Shown piece after piece: positions 57,781-64,000 of a stretch of 64,000 nucleotides of DNA. A model generated the notes under the pieces. The model saw only the letters and a list, made by a program, of their open reading frames with translations. It searched no databases and was not told where the DNA came from. This DNA is from Physcomitrium patens (lineage: Eukaryota > Streptophyta > Bryopsida > Funariales > Funariaceae): assembly GCF_000002425.4 (NCBI RefSeq), contig NC_037260.1, forward strand, positions 15,793,372-15,857,371. The letters are read 5' to 3'. Position 1 is the first letter of the stretch; each line of letters opens with the position of its first letter. The position numbers and the translations under genes were made by a program.

Positions 57781-58516
57781 GTTTCTGTGCAACCAACCAA
57801 CACTCTCAATTCAGGAAAGAAAACCCTAAACCACATCCAAAACAATGAAATAAAGAAAATTCAACAAACATCATCGTCCATCCGTCCGTCCAAAAGCGAA
57901 TCGAATCCGTGGCACGGTCCCGCAAGCCGGGCCTCCTCCACGGAATCCGAAACGTGTCAAATTTTTATCGGTTAGCACGGTAAAAGGGGGTTGTTTTCAC
58001 GGCCATCCTGTCAGAAGATACTTTGCTTCTGCTACTACGCAGCAGTGGGGGGGGGAGTGCACAGTCTCCTATTCCCGAACTCATGAGGATGCATCATCAG
58101 TTTCGTGACTGCGTCTCGTTCTTTCCCCACAAAGGATACCGGGAACCTTTTCACTATTTCCTCATCACTTCTGGTGCCTGACCAGTGGGATGTACACACG
58201 GTCTTTGGGGCCCCTTCCTTTTCAGGAAAGTGACAAGGCAAAAAACTCAAAAGTCCGTTCTATCTCCCCCTTCTTCTCCCGTGCCATTGAGAACGCGGTC
58301 AGGAACTCCTATGAGAACGTGGGTTCTCATCCTCCCAGTCATAGTGCAAGAGCTGGTTGCCCGTCGTGAAAATTTCTCTCTCCTCGGGCACTGTCACGTT
58401 AGGTAGAGCCCGGGCAGCTAGCTAACATGTGCTTTTAAAGTAGTCTATTCCAATAGTCTCAGCAGCAATGGGTGGATAACCTCAAGAGGCATCACAAGAA
58501 CCTACTGATAAAGCAT
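57781..58516. other. GC-rich island without recognised gene
   Basis: Composition changes sharply from the AT-rich spacer. Open frames on both strands are under 75 codons and match nothing I know. It resembles the XRI1-like promoter in composition, so it may be a promoter or first exon of a gene on either strand. Confidence 0.4.
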
Positions 58517-58575
58517 CAGTTGTAATACTAATAGTAGTAGTAGTACTACTGCTGCTGCTATTAGTATTACAACTG
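58517..58575. repeat. 59-nt near-perfect palindrome
   Basis: Outer arms of 18 bp, CAGTTGTAATACTAATAG and CTATTAGTATTACAACTG, are perfect. The centre pairs TAG repeats with TGC/TAC repeats through wobble positions. Confidence 0.9.
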
Positions 58576-59569
58576 GTCTCTCTTTCTCTGGCCCCATATT
58601 TCAGAGACTATGAGCATTAATGACACATCACCACCATGGAGATATATGGCCCCTGCCCAAAGCATACAGATGGTGCATTTTCTTATTACTTTTGTGGTCA
58701 AACGAGAGCCTTCTGGATCACTCCTCAGACTCTCATGACGCCTCACACAGCAGTAGCAGTAGTAGCAGCTGCAATGGTAAGGCATCAGATTTTAAACTTG
58801 TTGGCTACCCTTACTTTTTGCTTTTATTGTGCCTAAGTACTAATGAGCTCTGGTCTGTCCTTTGAGGCCTAAGTACAACATCTGAGCCAAAAAAAGGGCT
58901 TCTGTACATACTCAACTTTTATCCACTGAAGTGTGACTGAGCTGTGTGTTGTTTTTCCAACAGTAGTTTTGAAATTATGGATGAATGATATGTTATGATT
59001 GGACAGATATATTGATGAATGAATGAATGAATGATGATGACGGGTGGAGGGGATAGAGGAATGGATGACATTGTGATGGGGCTTTGGGCAGTGGCTTGAT
59101 GGTAGAGTTTGCCTTTTGCTTTTGATGAGCTCTCTCTGAGCTTCTGGGAACAGGGGGTCACTTCAGGGGATCTCAGAGCCTTTAAGACATGTTATGCTAT
59201 CACTTTGACTTTATATGCATTGACCATTTTCTCATGGGAAAATAAATAATAATAATGAAAAAGAAAAAAGCCCTTCTCCACATATTCTCATTTGAGTTTG
59301 TCACATATTGTTTTTTTTGTTTGTTAGTTTGTTTGTTGGTTTTATTTTGTTTTTGATTTGAAAATATGGGGAAAGCTCTCTTTTTTAAAATTAGGGTTGG
59401 AGTCTAGTGGAAGCTGGCCTTTCAGGGCAAGTCTACATCAAATCCACACAAGGGCTAACAGACCACCACAATTTGGATGAGACATGGGTTCAGATTGGTA
59501 CACACTTCAACCCAATTCAAACCCATTCAGTGTGTTAGAAGAAAGCTCACTATCATTTATGTATCTTTT

Positions 59570-59615
<46 letters not shown>

Positions 59616-61921
59616 TACATAAAACCACATGCAGACATACAAATATTTAGCACTATTCATGTGCAGCTAGTTTATGGATATAAAACCAAGTAACTTTGAT
59701 TTTATTTTGTATTTATTTTTTTATTTATTATGTTGAAGTGACCTCATAACTACAAAGAGTTTGGTGAGAGTTGTGTTGTCCATTAGATAAAAGGGCTCCC
59801 AACAAGTATTAGTACGTACATGTATATTAGGATTCAGCAAGAGCTTGAGTCCACCCAGAAATGGGGGGGGGGGTTTGCATGGTGTTGCTCAAATCAAAAG
59901 GTGGGTGTTAGATTGAGAGAATTATATAATGTACTGACACAAGAATGACGCTTCAGCTGCTCTTTATTGGGAGGGAGGGAGCCCTTGCAGCCCCCCACCA
60001 GTACCCCCCTTTGTATCGCCCACACCCTTGGACGCAAATAAATAAATAAATAAGGAGGCTGGATTTTGGAGCAGTTTGGGACTGACTGGCTCCAGCCGGC
60101 TGACATGAAGGAAGGAAGGAGGAAGGATGGTTCCATTACTACACTTCACACACTTGAAGGAGAGGAGAATAGGGCAGCCAAGTAGTAGTAGTAGCAGTAG
60201 AGGTGCCCTACCTCTCTTCCTTAATATCTCTCTGCCAACAAAATCACCCCAATTTTGTTTCATTGTTCAAGGTCCACGAAAAAGTGGCAACTTTCAAATG
60301 AGTAGGGAGAGAGAGAGAGAGAGCGAGAGAAAGAGTGAGAGAGAGGCCATGGCAGACTGTGCTCTCTTTTTCATCATTATTTATTCATTTTTCTTTCTTC
60401 TTGTGATGATTTGGTAATTTCAATGCAGGATTCCACATATAGCTTGGAACTTGCATCTGAAATAATCAGCAGAACCCAAACTCTCCACAAGTGCACTGCA
60501 TTGGGCTTCAGTTACAAAATCCTCAAATTAAAATAAGAATAATAACAATAAGATGAAGAAGAAAAAAAAAAGAAAGAAATATATTGATGTAGGAGTGATT
60601 ATTCACTGCCTTGCTTTCTTTTTTTTTTGTTGTTATTGTTGTTGTTGTTGTTGTTGTTGTTATTATTATTAATATTATTATTATTCTCTTACAGATTGTA
60701 ATTGATTTTTGATTGTTGAAAATGGGTGTATATGAGTGTGAATGATGGTTACAAGGAATTGTGTTTTTGTTCTTTGTTTTTGAAGTGTGGAGGTTCTACT
60801 ACTTGGGGAGAGGGGTGGGGTACAATGCACATGATCAATAGGTGTTGCTAAACAACTGTGAAGATTGGGACACATGTCTTGCAGCAATCTCTCTTACTTG
60901 CTTTATTTGTACATATACTTACACACACATAAATAAATAAATAAATAAATATATGTATATATATATGATAGGTTCTCATCGTCCGCCTACATTCATCCAT
61001 TAGGATGGAGTGGGAAGAAAGGAAGGAGGGAGAGGGATGGATGGATGAATGGATGGATGGAGAGAGAAAGGCAATGGTGGATAATGACATTTACCAAGAG
61101 AAAGCTACTTGTTAGCTTCTTCATTATGTTTTCTTAATCCAATTCTTAGAGAGATAGTGTGAATGGATTAAGCAGGTCAGGGCGTTATACTTTACTTCTC
61201 AGTTATTTTATTATTTATTTCTGTTTATAGAATTATGGATAGACTTCATTTCCTCATCCATGCAAAAACAAGTAAGTCAATTTGTAAACACACATGAACA
61301 CACACATACATATATGCATAAAAGGGGGAATAATTATGTCCTCCCTCCTAATTTTTACCATAAGTATTCAATTTGGTATTGAGTTTAAAATCACATCTAC
61401 CCATGAAATCAAACTCTACTGTAGGCCCACTGCCTGCCTGCCTGCCTCATGCTCAGAAGAAAGGAAGAAGGAAGTAGTGGGACATGATTTATATATACAT
61501 ACCAAAAAAAAAAAGAAAAAAAGAAGAAGAAGAAAAAAAAAACCCTCTTCATGGTTTTCATTAAAAGATTAAAAGAGTAAAAAAATCAGTTTAGAAGGAT
61601 ATGCTTCATGTTTGAGTGCAGATTTGTTTTACTAATATGCATGATTTCAATCTCCTTATTGTAAAGTATGTGGTTGTAGTTTATTTCATGCATGAATTGA
61701 ATTTTACAAAGTTTTGTTCAAAATAAGAAAACTCTCTGTTGAGAAACATACAAGCCTTGCAATTAATTTGAAGAAAGAAAGTTTGTGTGTATTTATTCTC
61801 TAGTTTTTCATTCAACACAATAAGCTTTTTTAAACACAAAAAAAATTACACTAGTATGTGTGAAACTTTCCACTAGCAAATAAGAGCATTCAGACAAAAT
61901 TTCAACATTCTTGTAATCTAC
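58576..61921. other. Spacer with many simple repeats
   Basis: GATG/GAAT units near 59010-59040, (TG)n(TA)n at 59570-59610, CAAATAAATAAATAAATAAG near 60035, (GA)n at 60308-60345, (TTG)n and (TTA)n at 60630-60685, (AAAT)n near 60930, GGAT units near 61035. No gene recognised. Confidence 0.6.
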
Positions 61922-62082
61922 CTTGTATGTTACACCTCTAGCAATGAAATTGTCTGCAATGATTGTGACTGAAGCACTCTTAGAAGTGCTCTTGCTGAAC
62001 CTGCAGTGTCGTCATAAACAATTACCAGATTATTAACACCTTGGAAAGTGATTGTCTTCTCTTCGGCACTATTACCTTCTTC
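61922..62082 (-). pseudogene. Probable pectinesterase exon, frameshifted
   Basis: On the minus strand a 161-nt segment is bounded by CTTTGGCAG and AAG/GTAGAT splice-like sites. It reads EEKTITFQGVN and IVYDDTAG, then in the next frame STSKSASVTIIADNFIARGV. This order (F-x-G, DDTA, S-A-S-V-T, A-D-N-F-I-A-R) fits a pectin methylesterase beta-helix strand segment. A single-base change between the two parts shifts the frame near 61996. Neighbouring exons were not found. Family assignment is from pattern recognition only. Confidence 0.45.
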
Positions 62083-64000
62083 CTGCCAAAGCAAAAGTAA
62101 TTGACAATAAGTAGAAGCGCTAGGAAGATTTCTCAAAACTTAAAAGCCAATTCTGCAATTATAAATACAAGAGAAATTCATCACAAGCTTGTTTACATGT
62201 GATTTGCTATGAGAGCGACAAATTTTCCGAGCATCATTTTGAATTAGAGGTGCAATTAGATTATGACTTTTCTCTTTATAGAAGGTTCTCTAGGTAGCTT
62301 TTACAACTAAACACATGGACATCCATGAAGAAAACTTAACCAATAGTATTAATATAATACACACACTTAGTAAAGATTTGTAGTGTTGCTGCACATCAAA
62401 AAAAATCCACTTTTGGATTAAAAAAGACTTTTTGATAGTTTTGATCAAGGAAATAAGAAACAAGATTGTGGCATTTGTAAGAGTAGGAGACAATTTGCAA
62501 TGGCTATTGACTAAAGACTAGCTTGTTGTAAAGTTGGATGCTAGCCACTACATTTTTATTATATGCATTGCATGCAAAATTGATGAAATAAACAAGGAGA
62601 CGATCCATACTATAAGTGAAGAAGTTTTGAACTATGACATCATATCCCTAGCAGAGGGATAAGAAGAGCAATTGTATGAGATGGATGACATCCTAAAGAA
62701 GTATAACTATCAAAGATAACATAGATAAAGACAAAATTGATGGCTCTTTTGAACTTGAATAAGATTCTATCAAATAGAAAAAACTTATATTTTTACTTTT
62801 TATAGTCTAGATTATAAATACGTAAGGTTCACTACTTTTGATAATATGACTACAATATTAAATAAAAATCTTGTCATATAATATATGATGAAATCTTAAA
62901 ATATAGAAAAAATATGATTCTAAATACTGTTAATTACAACAATGACATTACAAAAGCTTTTGCTATGGGCATTGGTAGCTTCAACATGGACATCTTTTGG
63001 TTACAAGATTCAATAGTCCATGGTCTTGAAAATAATAGCTCTTGTGTGGAGAATCTAAAAATTGACTATTATTTAAAATGAAAGAAAGAGACCAAAGACA
63101 AAGAGGGGAGAGACAAAGAGGAGAAGAAAAAAAAAAGGAGGGTGGAGGAGGAGGGAAAGAGGGATGGGGGTGTGAGTCCCACAAATTAATCTTAATTAGT
63201 GGATTAGTTAAAAACATAGTTTTAAGTCATTCAATTATACAAATATTAAGATTAGAGAGTTTTTTTTGACAATTCAAGTATTTATTATAATTTAGAAGTA
63301 TTTATAAGTTTCAAAATTTTTATTAGAAGAAATGTTATAAAAATGGAGTCTTAATAAGTCTTGGAGGCAATTATCTTAGTTAGTTTAGTATTTTTCTTAT
63401 TGTTAAGTATTAAGAGTTAGTTATTGAAACCAATATCTTCATTGACTCCAATCTACATGTATTACTTATAAAATCCTATCAATGATTAGTTAGTAGTTAG
63501 AAGAAGCATGAAAAAGAGCTTCATGTCTTTTTAATTAATTATATAAAAAATAGAATTTTTAGTGGATTTAAATTGATTTTATTACTATAAAAAATCACAA
63601 AGATAGAAAAATATAGCTTCATATGGATATTAGTATTATAGAAAAATTATAAGATTTTTTAGAATTTATTTATAATTTATTTAGATTTTTTTATGAATTT
63701 TTAGAGAAAAATTCAAGACTTTTGGTAAAATTGAGTTTTATCACCTTGAGAGCCATTATGAAGAAATGAAGCAAGATTTGAAGATTATGCAAGGTCATTA
63801 GGATAATTGGGTGTATTTGAACACCTCGGTGAAGTCAAAAATATAAAAAGAGTAGTTTTACTAGTAGAAAATAGGAGGACCAATAGCTAGTGTAGTTCTT
63901 GTAAGAAGAGAGGTACACAATTCTCATATGCGTTGTAGCACCTTGGGTATAGGTAGGAAGATAAGACTAAGGTCTCAAGGCCTCTTGAGGGGAGGAATAT
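62083..64000. other. AT-rich spacer, no gene recognised
   Basis: Contains a purine-rich stretch at 63075-63175. The last 250 bases end with GGGGAGGAATAT, which could be a purine tract leading into an LTR beyond the window edge. No open frame of note. Confidence 0.5.

Noticed and set aside
58517-58575. Palindrome as a microRNA precursor
   Set aside because: No loop, trinucleotide-repeat core and no resemblance to microRNA families I know.
60127-60417. 96-codon open frame over the (GA)n tract
   Set aside because: Repeat-driven composition (RERERE) and no homology; not a gene.
1-64000. CRISPR arrays, tRNA or rRNA genes, telomere repeats
   Set aside because: None seen by eye; T-loop-like motifs found lie inside LTRs or lack a cloverleaf context.

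Overview
The window is nuclear DNA of a land plant. The one intact host gene is a six-exon homologue of XRI1, a plant-specific DNA-repair/meiosis protein, with introns of 109-190 nt. Most of the rest is LTR retrotransposons and AT-rich spacer full of (TA)n tracts. The lineage cannot be fixed from this sequence. Chromodomain elements whose integrase reads like the sushi/Tf1 branch would fit a fern, lycophyte or moss better than a typical seed plant, but that is weak inference.

1-34,900 is a nested stack of retrotransposons. The oldest layer, relic F (+), survives at about 4264-5023 and 31195-34860. A minus-strand Athila-like element G (1-4263, tRNA-Asp-type primer site) cuts F at its 5' side. 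A tRNA-iMet-primed gypsy element B (5024-31194, TSD GATGG) sits in the F protease gene. B carries D (7139-9632, minus), E (9800 to about 14728, minus, gag only), A (14734-20884, plus, TSD CATAC, at the E/B border) and C1 (21185-28098, plus, TSD CTTTA). C1 carries a solo LTR (24789-25328, TSD GCGTG) in its RNase H domain.

A, C and D are related chromodomain Ty3/gypsy elements. They show an unusual feature. Two bases after the 5' LTR lies an 11-12 nt segment complementary to an LTR segment starting 31 nt downstream of the TATA box, where the transcript should begin. Families A and C use different sequences but keep the pairing and the spacing. This is the arrangement expected for Tf1-type self-primed reverse transcription. 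A tRNA-iMet-like site remains about 20 nt further in. Both families also carry a small conserved reading frame of unknown function between the chromodomain and the 3' LTR.

34,900-45,368 holds the XRI1-like gene (37335-39122, minus), its GC-rich upstream region with E2F and ACGT-core motifs, an inverted-repeat cluster at 36447-36564, and AT-rich spacer.

45,369-52,284 is a second C element (minus, TSD ATATA). It carries the same solo LTR at the same site and the same two stop codons in pol, so the already broken composite was copied, presumably with enzymes supplied in trans. Its gag frame is still open.

52,285-64,000 is AT-rich spacer with (TA)n tracts, short tandem repeats, a GC-rich island (57.8-58.5 kb), a 59-nt palindrome (58517-58575) and a probable frameshifted pectinesterase exon (61922-62082).
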